Source: Picochlorum sp. 'celeri'
Lineage: Eukaryota; Chlorophyta; Trebouxiophyceae
Assembly: GCA_010909725.1 (NCBI GenBank)
Contig: JAACMV010000020.1
Coordinates: 434,001 to 498,000 of the forward strand
Length of the DNA stretch: 64,000 bases
Reading direction: 5' to 3'
Shown piece after piece: positions 20,017 to 29,455 of this stretch; within the stretch, counting starts at the first letter, position 1, and every line of letters starts with the position of its first letter. The position numbers were made by a program, and so were the translations under genes. The notes below the pieces were generated by a model. The model worked only from the letters and a program-made list of their open reading frames with translations. It had not been told where the DNA came from and did no database searches.

Positions 20017-20949
20017 ATGCATGCGAATGCTCGGCACGTGGTGGTAGGGTCCCCCACGACGGCATGCAACAGAGGTGCACCTCGACCATACCCACGGGCA
20101 TTAAGAATACAACAGCAACAATTACATATGACAACAAATAGGCTGAGTAGTCGTGGGGTCGCGTTATGCCGGGCGACGGGCGATGCTGCTCAACGGGAGC
20201 AGGAGTTTAGTAAGAGCGATGATGAGGATCTAGCGAGCAGTAGTATCAATAGTAGTAGTGGAGAAGAAGATGAATATCCTTCTCAAGACGGCGGGTATAC
20301 CCCGTTTGAGTTTATCGAGTTTACCGACATTGCCATGAAGCATGAGGTGACTGTTCATGTGGATAGGCCGATATCTGACTGTTATAAAGTCTGGGACTCG
20401 AGATTGAACTGGATGCAGTGGTTTGATATGATTGATGAGGTTGGGTTTCATGAGGAGGAGCCTTCCTACATGTCCATGTACATGTGGTACCGGTGGGCAA
20501 CAACACCGTTTTTAGAATTGTATGTGACATTGGATCGAACCGAGGAGGAGGAGAACAAATATATAGTCGAGGAGCCGGTGGAAGGATTTCCTCTTGTCGC
20601 TGCAGTCTTGTTTCATTCAGAGGATGACGATGCAGGGACTGCGGTGACACTTCGTATCAGCTATTTGTTGCCAAAAGTCTTGTACGAGTTTGCAGGGCAA
20701 ATGGCTGTGTATGCAGACGTGAATAAAAAGCTTCAGAAGTGTATGGATAAGATGAAGAGTGTGGTTGAAGCTGTCGATATGGGTGCACTGGAAGAAATGT
20801 TGAAGGAAAATGAGCAAGTATTGGAAGCGAATTTCAAAGAGCAACGCAAGATGAAGAAGCAGCAAAAGCATGATGCAGCCCCAAGTGTCTCGGCAGATAT
20901 GGGGGCTGATACCGCCGCTCAGGTCGATAAAGAATTAGATGATGCATAA
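20017..20949 (+). CDS. Plastid START/SRPBCC (polyketide cyclase-like) protein
   Basis: 310-residue protein with a long basic N-terminus (about 50 residues, rich in Arg, Ser and Pro) fitting a chloroplast transit peptide. An acidic linker (SSSGEEDEYPSQD) follows. An SRPBCC/START-like fold runs from about residue 108 to 245, opening with HEVTVHVDRPISDCYKVW and containing LNWMQWFDMIDEV. Plant chloroplast homologues annotated as 'polyketide cyclase/dehydrase' share this form; their ligand is unknown and probably hydrophobic. The C-terminus is a charged helical tail. Its stop is 2 bp from the stop of the convergent downstream gene, so the two 3'UTRs must overlap. The fold is likely; the function is not known. 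Confidence 0.75.
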   Translation: MHANARHVVVGSPTTACNRGAPRPYPRALRIQQQQLHMTTNRLSSRGVALCRATGDAAQREQEFSKSDDEDLASSSINSSSGEEDEYPSQDGGYTPFEFIEFTDIAMKHEVTVHVDRPISDCYKVWDSRLNWMQWFDMIDEVGFHEEEPSYMSMYMWYRWATTPFLELYVTLDRTEEEENKYIVEEPVEGFPLVAAVLFHSEDDDAGTAVTLRISYLLPKVLYEFAGQMAVYADVNKKLQKCMDKMKSVVEAVDMGALEEMLKENEQVLEANFKEQRKMKKQQKHDAAPSVSADMGADTAAQVDKELDDA

Positions 20950-20951
20950 AT

Positions 20952-22101
20952 TTATGATGTCTCTTTTACAAGGAATTTGATACGTTGTGAAAATGTAAGA
21001 GTCAGAGGCAGTGCAAATGGAAGGATCAGGGCAATCACATGCATATCTGGCATGCGAGGTTCCACACCATAGTCTGGATGATGTAATACGGTGTATGCCA
21101 GACGCTCCGCTCTGAAAGAATCTTGCAATAAAACAGTACTATTTTTACCTGTATCATTATTGGCCGTGTCTGCTGCGTTCAAGGCTATATCTATATCATG
21201 GAGAATGCCCTGTCCTATTCGAACATGCCGTGCAGTATGAAACACATGCAACGAGCGGGACAGTTCCACAGCAGCCTTCTTCCGACACGCTTTTGCAATA
21301 TCGTGTATGAGATGTGAACTATCCATGAATACGTCTCCGTACAACCACGCATCCACTTCATCCACAAGACTGCTACTGTCATCCATTTCATTCAAGGCAT
21401 CATCATGTGTGAGTGCAAGTGCCACTGTATCAGATAACACGCCCACTCGAGGATACCCCAACGTCGATTCCTTCTCATCCAACACCTGAGACACATCAAC
21501 CAAGATGAGATTCCTCAACATCCCAGACACCCTCTTGGTCTCTGGATATTCAGATGCCCCTTGAAACAATGGCCACCCCATCGCATACGCCTGCTCCATA
21601 TTCAAATGACACACACCCTTCTGCCCTGTACACTCCAGAAGCGGCGACACATCCCCATCATAATATATATACTTGGCCACCACATCCTTGACACCCACAC
21701 GCACACCATCCACCTGCCGCCCCTGCTGCAGAGGACCAAGCACGCCAGACACAACACTGTCAGGTATACTCGATGCTCCATCAGACGCAATATGATGCAC
21801 AACCAACGTCATCATCCCAGCAGATCCACACAACAATCCCTCTGACCCATCCAATCGCACTGGGAGTTTTTCATACGTGTCTTGGTATCCATGAAACAAG
21901 CCCCACGCTTGAGACACCAACCTGCTACCTCTCGTCCCATCTAACGCCCACAACCCATACCAAGCCACTGCATGATGGTTATTCTCGTCATCAATCAACC
22001 GATCGGTTGATTTACAATTACGCATCCAACATACCGACACACAGCACAAGCCCATAGACAACAGTCACAGCGTGAGAGGACAAGAAGGAAGAAAATCCCA
22101 T
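20952..22101 (-). CDS. Type I membrane protein of unknown function
   Basis: Unrecognised. Exon 1 is 22101-22035, intron 22034-21968 (67 bp, GTATGT...TGCAG, phase 1), exon 2 21967-20952; 360 residues in total. The splice creates a proper signal peptide (TVVYGLVLCVVAWYGLWAL), which the unspliced reading lacks, and so supports the model. The lumenal/extracellular part (~residues 35-335) has two NxS/T sequons and conserved-looking GSxGM and VDVSQVLDEKES stretches. One C-terminal membrane helix (VIALILPFALPLTLTF) is followed by a short basic tail. The layout is like secretory-pathway accessory proteins of the renin-receptor or GPI-transamidase kind, but I see no motif that proves either. It converges with the START-domain gene at 2 bp. 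Confidence 0.65.
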
Positions 22102-22416
22102 TCCCTATGCATACTCACTACTACTATCAAATGCGCCAGCAAGTTTTTTATTATTTTCCAGTCTTCCATGCCCCACAAGGAGAGAGAGTAGAAGGACATA
22201 TCACGGTTGTTTTCTAATGTATCTATTTACAGCAGAGTACATTCGCAGTACCATAATCCCATCCTTCAAATTGGTACTGTGAATGTATCCGATCCAACAC
22301 GGGCGGATAGAAATCCATGGGATGGGTGATTCTGTCCCCTCATCAAGTCGATACAACTCCTTCTTTCCTCATCACTTGAAAATACAATTATTACTATTAC
22401 TACTCATCACATATTC
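22102..22416. other. Divergent intergenic region
   Basis: Separates the divergent type I membrane protein and VOC genes. AT-rich near 22380-22415 (ATTATTACTATTACTACT). No ORF, RNA gene or strong promoter motif was identified. Confidence 0.4.
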
Positions 22417-23211
22417 ATGAAGACGCAGCAATATCAACATCGAGGCCTTCTTTTCCAGGATTCAACTGCGTGTCGTTGTCGCCATGTTACTACCACACCG
22501 ACATCGACACATGTGTCTTGTCTCAGGAACGAGACTGGTCGAACAATTCTGCCTATGAAAAATGATCGATTGGTCATAGCACGAGGAGAACCAGTTTCAA
22601 TGCAGTATTCAAGATGGCAGTGTCTGGGTGAACCGGAGCTGCAGCACAAGAGCCACTTTGCGGGTGGCGCCACCACGACACATGATCGCATTTCCGTGAT
22701 TGCCGGGGCTCGGCGCAGGGTTGTTTTTAGCAATACATTCCAACCAAGTAAAAAGATGGTGCATAATGCATCCGTGGATGCAGTGTCAACCAACGAAGAT
22801 GCTACCGCCCAGAGAGTGGTCTTCCATGGGATGCACCATGTGGGTCTCTTGTGTGAGAATTTGGAAAAGAGCCTCGAGTTTTACCAGGGCATCCTTGGAT
22901 TACAGTTGAATCCTGATAGACCTGATAGTAAATTGCCATATAGAGGAGCATGGCTATGGATTGGTCCCGAAATGATTCACTTGATGGAGCTCCCAAACCC
23001 TGATCCAATGGATGGGAGGCCAGAACATGGTGGCAGGGACAGGCATTTTTGCGTCGGAGTCAAGGATATTGAGCCATTGGAGGCGCGTTTGAGAGACGCT
23101 GGTGTGGAGTATACAAAGAGCATGTCTGGAAGGGCTGCCATATTCTTCAGAGACCCTGACATGAACTGTTTAGAATGTGTGGAATTGCATGAATCCTGGC
23201 GCACCTCATAA
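22417..23211 (+). CDS. VOC/glyoxalase-fold protein, probably plastid
   Basis: 264 residues, intron-free. The first ~120 residues are Ser/Thr/Arg/His-rich with low complexity and look like a long transit region. The C-terminal ~130 residues are a single vicinal-oxygen-chelate domain. Candidate metal ligands are a His in GMHHVGL, a Glu in HLMELP, a His in RHFCVGV and a Glu in NCLECVE, the spacing expected for glyoxalase I-like and lactoylglutathione-lyase-like proteins. The domain contains FYQGILGLQLNPDRP and DPDMN, typical of the 'glyoxalase/bleomycin-resistance' group found in plastids. Substrate unknown. Confidence 0.75.
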   Translation: MKTQQYQHRGLLFQDSTACRCRHVTTTPTSTHVSCLRNETGRTILPMKNDRLVIARGEPVSMQYSRWQCLGEPELQHKSHFAGGATTTHDRISVIAGARRRVVFSNTFQPSKKMVHNASVDAVSTNEDATAQRVVFHGMHHVGLLCENLEKSLEFYQGILGLQLNPDRPDSKLPYRGAWLWIGPEMIHLMELPNPDPMDGRPEHGGRDRHFCVGVKDIEPLEARLRDAGVEYTKSMSGRAAIFFRDPDMNCLECVELHESWRTS

Positions 23212-23707
23212 TGACGAATGTATTCATAGTACCAATCGATGAGAGGACAGGCATGATATCAGCATATAGTTGCTATTGATGTTGATGATGTTGCCTCTCC
23301 ATCACTTGTATTTCCCTTGTTTTTTCCTTCTCTTGTTTTCCTTCTTCTTCTCATGAAGGCAATTTTCCACCAGCATGATCTTGTGTGTTTTTTATTTTCC
23401 GAATCAGTCATCCTTGTTGTTGTTATATAGAGATCAGATCGAATCACATCAGATGTGTGTAACATACATAGTATAATCTAATGATGTATATCTGTTCCGG
23501 AATCAATTCCGGATTCTGGATCCAGAGCACCTGCTCTGCCCATGCCTCCGGCAAGTATCATATGGACGAGAATACACCTTCTCTTCTTCTTCTATTCTAA
23601 AAAACATTATCATTATTATTATGCATCATGAGTACTGAAAACTAGAGCATTGTGATCACATTGTCGTCTTTTTCAAAAAAAAGAAGAAGAAATTGACGCA
23701 TGCGACA
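23212..23707. repeat. Intergenic region with three back-to-back hairpins
   Basis: No gene is seen. At 23496-23537 three inverted repeats sit directly one after another: TCCGGAAT-CA-ATTCCGGA (23496-23513), CTGGATCCAG (23516-23525) and AGAGCA-CC-TGCTCT (23524-23537). They lie about 285 bp after the VOC stop and 170 bp before the ESF2 start. They could be a structured 3' or 5' UTR, an uncatalogued small RNA, or a binding-site cluster. The rest is simple-sequence, T/C-rich and A-rich tracts. Confidence 0.45.
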
Positions 23708-24594
23708 ATGCCAACAAAAACAAGTAGCAGCAGTCCTTCTGACAGCGGTATGGAGCAAGATATGAATATAGATAAAAAACTAGAGATGAATGCGTCGAAA
23801 CTACAGCGATACATTGACAAGGCGAAGAAGCGAGGGATCATTTACCTGAGTCGACTTCCCCCCAATATGGTACGAATGTCATTTTTGAGCATATACATCA
23901 GAATGATGATAATAATAATAACCATAATAGATGTCTTGTTCTCTGTATGCAGAAGCCGCAGAAAATCAGACACTTGCTGGAGCAGTATGGAGAGATTGGA
24001 AGGGTGTATTTGGCAGCTGAAGACCCCTCCGTGAGGAAGAAGAGGAAGAAAATGGGGGGCCACTCTGGTAAAAAGTTTACAGAAGGGTGGGTGGAGTTTG
24101 AAGATAAAAAGGATGCCAAGCTAGTGGCCAAGCTGTTGAATGGCGAGCCCATGGGAGGGAAGAAGCGGTCTGCGCATTACTATGACTTGTGGTGCATCAA
24201 GTATCTTCCTAAATTTAGTTGGGATCATCTGACGGAGGAGTTGAATTATCAGCGTGCGGTGAAGGATCAGAAAATGGCGGCTGAGGTTGCTGCGGCCAAG
24301 AGAGAGAGAGACTTTTATCTGTCCAGGGTGGACAAGGCCAAGGCAGTTGAGGCGATTATAGAGCGACAACAACAAGAGGATGTCGATGCCACGCAATTGC
24401 CGAATACTACTACGAATACCAATGAAGAGGAGAAGAAAAAACCCAACAAAAAGGGACCGCGCAAGGTGAGGACATTTGATCAGAACAAGACGATTGGCTC
24501 TGGGGCAGACCTCAAAGGGACACGTGGCACCGGTCTCAGATCTGATGTGCTGAAGAAATTAGCAGGAATTCAACCATCTCATGGAACCGAATGA
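23708..24594 (+). CDS. ESF2/ABT1-like pre-rRNA processing factor
   Basis: Nucleolar RRM protein that in yeast (Esf2) joins the small-subunit processome and stimulates helicase Dbp8 in 18S rRNA maturation. Exon 1 is 23708-23869, intron 23870-23952 (83 bp, GTACGA...TGCAG, phase 0), exon 2 23953-24594; 267 residues. The family signature runs across the splice: RGIIYLSRLPPNM, then KPQKIRHLLEQYGEIG. It continues with VRKKRKKMGGHSGKKFTEGW and KYLPKFSWDHLTEEL. The C-terminal tail is basic (PNKKGPRKVRTFDQNK). The stop lies only 38 bp before the next ATG on the same strand. Confidence 0.92.
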
Positions 24595-24632
24595 ATTAAT
24601 AGATAATAATAATTATATAACTACCAGTGAAT

Positions 24633-25610
24633 ATGTTGTTGACACGTCTTGTGGCGAATGGTTGTTCGACCATTCGCCCTGTCGGAAATGACAAGAAGAG
24701 CACTCGTCTTCATTCGAAAACACCCATCCTGGGTGTTTTCACTCGACATAGTATTGATAGTATCTCATCAGATAGAAGAAGGGTTGCCTGCGAGGCATCC
24801 CTGGGTCCACCGTGGGATTTAAATGCCTTTAAGAATTGGACAGCCATCGGACAGTTCGAATCGAATAGTGAAACCATACAGACGATCAGTCGATTTGAAC
24901 ACTTGTATTATACCATTAGTGTGACATACTGGGCTATTTTATTGGCATCTATTCTGTCTGGGAACACTGTATTGACGCGTCTGGCAGAGTTTAAAGTATT
25001 CGTTTCTCTCATGTGTATTGCAAGTTTTGCTTTTGCGAGTTGGTTCCTTGCTCGCTGTATTAAAGACGTTCAGAACCACACGGAAAGCATTACGGTTGAT
25101 AAGGATCTGTCTGGGCTGTATAGATATGGATGGAGGGCGCTGTTTTGGTTGGGTTTTGTCCTGTTTTATGCAGCACCCACAGCGTCTGCACCTGTGACTG
25201 ATTTGCTTGCCATTCCTGGAGCCGTCATGTGCTTGTACGGGCTGGCATTGGTTGCTTCATCTGCTGTTATTGTTGGAACATGGTCGTTTATGGGAGACCC
25301 GAACGTTCCTCACCGTTTAATCACGGTTGGGCCGTATGCCTTGCTTCGACATCCTCAGGCTCTGGGGAATATTCTGTTTGTGACTGGGTTTGCCGTCTCT
25401 GGGGGTGCGTTATGGAGTGTGGTTGCATTCTGTGCGTCATTTATACTCTATAGTAGATATATCATCCCACTGGAGGAGGAGATGTTGACGGAAGCGTTTC
25501 CGTCTAGTTATGTGCATTATAAAGAACGGGTGCCTGCGTTTTCTGGGGCACTCATGTTGCTCTTGGTCATACAAGCGGCCTTGTTTTGGAGATTTGGCCT
25601 GGTGCCGTGA
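24633..25610 (+). CDS. Plastid ICMT/phospholipid-methyltransferase-like membrane protein
   Basis: 325 residues from ATG 24633. A Ser/Arg-rich transit-like N-terminus (~55 residues) is followed by about six membrane helices. The C-terminal third carries the isoprenylcysteine-methyltransferase/PEMT/NnrU-type signature: VGPYALLRHPQALGN (AdoMet-binding RHPxxxGN), then EEEMLTEAF and YVHYKERVPAF. Enzymes with this fold methylate prenyl-cysteines or phospholipids, while NnrU-like plastid members have other or unknown roles, so the substrate is not assigned. It sits 38 bp after ESF2 and 108 bp before malonyl-CoA decarboxylase on the same strand. Confidence 0.75.
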   Translation: MLLTRLVANGCSTIRPVGNDKKSTRLHSKTPILGVFTRHSIDSISSDRRRVACEASLGPPWDLNAFKNWTAIGQFESNSETIQTISRFEHLYYTISVTYWAILLASILSGNTVLTRLAEFKVFVSLMCIASFAFASWFLARCIKDVQNHTESITVDKDLSGLYRYGWRALFWLGFVLFYAAPTASAPVTDLLAIPGAVMCLYGLALVASSAVIVGTWSFMGDPNVPHRLITVGPYALLRHPQALGNILFVTGFAVSGGALWSVVAFCASFILYSRYIIPLEEEMLTEAFPSSYVHYKERVPAFSGALMLLLVIQAALFWRFGLVP

Positions 25611-25718
25611 TATCTCTATGTCCCCATGCTGATCGCTTTAATTAATTGTTGACCCTATTTAAGAAATTGAAATACTACCATGTATACGCGGTAGTTCTAA
25701 CTAATAATAATCGATGGG

Positions 25719-27338
25719 ATGCGTCGTCGCGCTGTGCTCGCAGCAGCGGGACGTACAGGAGGAGACACATGGTCTCTGGCATCATTGATGCGGTATCGTC
25801 GCTATCACCCTGGGATATTTCGTAATGATTCTGATGAGATGATTTTGGCAAAGTATACGCGCGTGTTGGAAGAGTCTGTGGCGCATAGGAGCGATGGTGA
25901 CAATGCTGGAAGGGGAGACGAGGTGGTGGTGTCTTGTTCATTGATTGGGGAGATTGCGGAGAAGGCTGTGCGGATGCATGCAGTGAAGCCGAATTCCATG
26001 TATGTTCAGGATGCTGTGGATTCCATGTGTGCGTATTATCTTGGTTGTGATGGGGATGGGCGTAGGGGTATGTTTGATTCCTTGGCGGCAGCGTCTGTGA
26101 GGGAGAAGACGGAGAAGAGGGATGCGGGTGCGCTGGACAAGGCCATGGCGTCGTATCATGACGCTATAGGTATGTTATCCTCATCGTCAGTAGTATTAGA
26201 AGAAGAGAGCGAGAGTGAGGATACCAAAACAGGTGTATGTACCTTGGGTGATGTGAGGGTGCTGCAGGCTCTGGAGGATGTGTCAGTTGCCTGTGTTCCC
26301 TTGTATGAAGAGCTGTTTGATATCTTTTCCAAATTTAGAGGGTTGGAGTTTCTCATCACGTTGAGGGCAGATTTGAACAACATTATTGCAAATATATCTC
26401 GTGCGGAAGAAAAGAAACAGCATGTGTTTGGGATTATGAATGAGAATTTGAAAAGGAATATTTCAAAATGGTTTGTTGATGGGAAACTGTTGCAGTTGGA
26501 GAGGCTGACGTGGGAACATGCATCGGCTGCTGTGCTTGAACGATTAGTTGTGCATGAAAAAGTTCATCGGATGCGGTCGTGGATGTCTTTGAAGCAGAGG
26601 TTTGTTGGGAATACCAAACGGGTATATGTTTGGAATCATCCTGCTCTTCCAGGGGTGCCATTGCTTGCTGTGTACATCAGTTTGGAGAAGAGTATTCCCA
26701 CCGAGCTGCCACAGATTTTTAGAAAGGCGTCTTCTCCATCGAGAAAAAGCCCAAATGTTGCGGTGTTTTATTCGATCAATAATATGGAGGATGGATTGAA
26801 GGGGATAGATTTAGGGCATAGTCTGATTACAGAGGCCATGAGGAGATTGCAGGAGGAACTGCCGAATCAGTTGGATACGTTTTGTACGTTGTCTCCGATT
26901 CCTTTGTTTTCATCGTGGGTGTACCAGAATATTGAGGAGCTCGCTGATGGGATTGATGATGAGACATGGAATGGTATGATCCATTCTCTTGATGATGGCT
27001 CCAGTCGAGCAGAGGTGCTCTCAGAAATGTTGCAGTCGCTTCAGGCGCGTCATGATGAAGATTTGTATGATCGTATGAAAGATAGTATGTTGCGGTGGTG
27101 CGCTCAGTATCTGACGAACACGTCGTCAATGGATCCTGTGACTCGTTTCCATGTGGAAAATGGTGCATCTATTTATCAGATTCACTATGGGGCGGATTTG
27201 AGCGCGAATGGGAGAGAAAGGAGCTTTGGTCTCATGGTGACGTACATGTATCAGGGTGCTGAGAGTGTGCCAAATTCATATAGGAGAGATGGGGTTATCC
27301 CAATGCACGAGAATGTGAAACAGTTGATTACATGGTGA
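25719..27338 (+). CDS. Malonyl-CoA decarboxylase
   Basis: Converts malonyl-CoA to acetyl-CoA and CO2, removing malonyl-CoA in mitochondria, peroxisomes or cytosol. 539 residues, intron-free, near the usual family length. The N-terminus (MRRRAVLAAAGRTGG) is basic and Ala-rich, suggesting mitochondrial import. The all-helical N-terminal region (~residues 40-260) precedes the GNAT-like catalytic domain. Family landmarks are RVYVWNHPALPGVPLLAVY, FYSINNMEDGLKGIDLG, TLSPIPLFSSW and VTRFHVENGASIYQIHYGAD. The protein ends in KQLITW, with no clear PTS1. Its stop is 4 bp from the convergent gene's stop. Confidence 0.92.
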   Translation: MRRRAVLAAAGRTGGDTWSLASLMRYRRYHPGIFRNDSDEMILAKYTRVLEESVAHRSDGDNAGRGDEVVVSCSLIGEIAEKAVRMHAVKPNSMYVQDAVDSMCAYYLGCDGDGRRGMFDSLAAASVREKTEKRDAGALDKAMASYHDAIGMLSSSSVVLEEESESEDTKTGVCTLGDVRVLQALEDVSVACVPLYEELFDIFSKFRGLEFLITLRADLNNIIANISRAEEKKQHVFGIMNENLKRNISKWFVDGKLLQLERLTWEHASAAVLERLVVHEKVHRMRSWMSLKQRFVGNTKRVYVWNHPALPGVPLLAVYISLEKSIPTELPQIFRKASSPSRKSPNVAVFYSINNMEDGLKGIDLGHSLITEAMRRLQEELPNQLDTFCTLSPIPLFSSWVYQNIEELADGIDDETWNGMIHSLDDGSSRAEVLSEMLQSLQARHDEDLYDRMKDSMLRWCAQYLTNTSSMDPVTRFHVENGASIYQIHYGADLSANGRERSFGLMVTYMYQGAESVPNSYRRDGVIPMHENVKQLITW

Positions 27339-27342
27339 TGTA

Positions 27343-29118
27343 CTATTCCTGGTATTCCTGTTTTTCAATGCTGTGATTCTCATTTCGGTTCTCTTCTTCC
27401 TCCTTCTTGTCATTTTCATGTCCAAATATATTGTGAATCATGTCGTATTTGGAAAAATCAACGTTGAGTGGTGTCTTCAAGTATGTCACCACCGAGTCCA
27501 GTGCATCAACAACTTCCCCTGTTCTGAAAGGTGGAGGCCTCGCATCCACAAGGGCCTTCCATGGATCATCGTTATCTCCCGTATCCCTGGGTTTTGCTTG
27601 TAATAATGCGTGTACAATCGAATATTCTGACGATCCTTTTGGACGAGCATTCAACAGAGCCTGGAAAACTGAATACTCTGAGCTTCCCTTTTGCGGGATG
27701 ATAGTCATGTCAAAACCTGTTGACAAAGGATCGTACTTTTTCATAAATTCTGAAATCTTTGGACCATCAAACAATGATGCGCTTTTTATACAAGAGATGA
27801 TCGGATCTGATCGCCAGTCACTCTGTGGCCTTTGTATCTGCTCCAGTCTTGCAGATGGGTCATACTTGTCCAATCTCTTGGGTACTTGGAATCCATGAAA
27901 AGATAAGAGAGCACTCGTCAAAGCATGGAACGGATCTCTATCTGATTTTACTTGTGTACTCTTGTTTGAGTCGGAAACAAAGTCATGCAGATCCGTGAAA
28001 GGACTGTACTTTGTAGAAAATATGCTCCCAGTTTTCTTCTTCTCCAATGATTTCATCATCGGGGCGAGAGGAGCAAGAAGCACATCGCTACCATGCAGTC
28101 TTGTTGACTGTTTCCCGTGACTTTTTTGTGCTACACGCTTTTGCGATCCTACAGACAAGGTCTTTCCTCTAGGCTCTCCCTTTGCATTCCTGTATGAGCA
28201 ACCTAGCACTCTGCCATGCTCCAACTCAACCTTTGGTATCATGGCTGACACATCGTCTGCCATCACTGACAGTAAAGCAATAGCCAATAAACCAGGGTTG
28301 GTAGATGTCGATGAAGAATGTGCGGCAACTGGAGGCTCTGTAGCATCTGTGACAGGAGGCGGACTGGCCTCAACCAGAGTGATTGTCTCTGTCCTTTCCA
28401 CTACAATTGTGGACGGTCGCTCCTCGTCCTCCTCAATCAAAGCAACTTCATCATTACTTATCGTACTGGTATCAGGCTCCTGTGCAGCATTTCTTCTAAA
28501 GTTTTCCTCGGCTCGCTTTGCCCTTGCAATCCTCCGCATAGCCTCCCTCCTCATTGCCTCCTTCTCTTCCTCAGCCAAACTTGTATTCTCTCGAATCGGT
28601 TCGAAATCTCTCAATTCTCTCTCTATACCATACTCATATGATGATTTTCTCGAATCCATATACTTCACGTACCCAAGAGCACAAGCAAGTGCAACAATGA
28701 CTGCAACAACTGCTTCACGCCCTCCATCATCGCCCTCGCGAGGAATTTCTGCATCGATTGTTCTGATTCCAGAATCGCTAGTATAATACTCCAACACAGC
28801 AGCCATGCTTTCCTGACTTGGAACAGCCTTCTCTCTTTTCAGAAAAGAAAAGACCCCATTCTTCTTCTCCCCAGAGAACAAAGAAACAGCAGTCCCAGTG
28901 TCCCCCCGAACTGTCTGGCGTGCCACAGCACCAGATGACCATGCTGTCCATAACACTGGAACTAATGCCACCACTCGCGAAACAGTCTTGGCCAGATCAC
29001 CAGAGCCCTGCCGTGCAACAACAACCACCTGCCTTCTTCCAGTCCCAACACCGACACGCTGATGTTTTCTCACTCCTAGGCGATCCCCTCGAGACCGCCA
29101 AGATGGGCATCTAATCAT
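27343..29118 (-). CDS. Unknown membrane protein with short SSEYS repeats
   Basis: Unrecognised 591-residue protein, no intron needed. The N-terminus is strongly basic, without acids for ~40 residues (organelle targeting likely), then two hydrophobic segments (VSRVVALVPVLWTAW and AVVAVIVALACALGYV). A charged helical stretch rich in Arg/Glu/Ala (EEEKEAMRREAMRRIARAKR) follows, then a disordered acidic region. The last third has related ~18-residue units, KGSSEYSVFQALLNARP and KGSSEYSIVHALLQAKP, and a looser DDPWKALVDARP copy. This resembles a lineage-specific plastid membrane or membrane-associated protein. No catalytic motif is seen. Confidence 0.55.
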   Translation of the reverse strand: MIRCPSWRSRGDRLGVRKHQRVGVGTGRRQVVVVARQGSGDLAKTVSRVVALVPVLWTAWSSGAVARQTVRGDTGTAVSLFSGEKKNGVFSFLKREKAVPSQESMAAVLEYYTSDSGIRTIDAEIPREGDDGGREAVVAVIVALACALGYVKYMDSRKSSYEYGIERELRDFEPIRENTSLAEEEKEAMRREAMRRIARAKRAEENFRRNAAQEPDTSTISNDEVALIEEDEERPSTIVVERTETITLVEASPPPVTDATEPPVAAHSSSTSTNPGLLAIALLSVMADDVSAMIPKVELEHGRVLGCSYRNAKGEPRGKTLSVGSQKRVAQKSHGKQSTRLHGSDVLLAPLAPMMKSLEKKKTGSIFSTKYSPFTDLHDFVSDSNKSTQVKSDRDPFHALTSALLSFHGFQVPKRLDKYDPSARLEQIQRPQSDWRSDPIISCIKSASLFDGPKISEFMKKYDPLSTGFDMTIIPQKGSSEYSVFQALLNARPKGSSEYSIVHALLQAKPRDTGDNDDPWKALVDARPPPFRTGEVVDALDSVVTYLKTPLNVDFSKYDMIHNIFGHENDKKEEEENRNENHSIEKQEYQE

Positions 29119-29455
29119 TCTTTCTCTTCAGATTATTCCGTCTTCTTTCACACAGTCGACTGAGACAAAATTCAGAGACTTCAGTCACACATTGGCTCTG
29201 CTCCTTTGTCACAGCAAAATTCTTCACACACTGGACATTATAAGGCACTTTAGAATTATTAACAGATGATTTGAATCCGATTCGCGCCGATCCTCAAGAC
29301 AACCACAAGATTGGTCTAGGATTTTCTCACCTTCCGTAAATAAAACAGCACTCAAGTTTGTCCTGAGACACACCCATAGATAAGATACATTGTATATTGT
29401 GAGATTGGATTACAAGATATACATCACATCTAATTCATATTACTACTAATAAAGC
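29119..29455. other. Intergenic region between two minus-strand genes
   Basis: Lies between the eL8 stop and the start of the unknown membrane protein, both on the minus strand. It must hold the 3'UTR of eL8 and the promoter of the downstream gene. AT-rich near 29380-29455. No ORF or RNA gene is seen. Confidence 0.4.
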
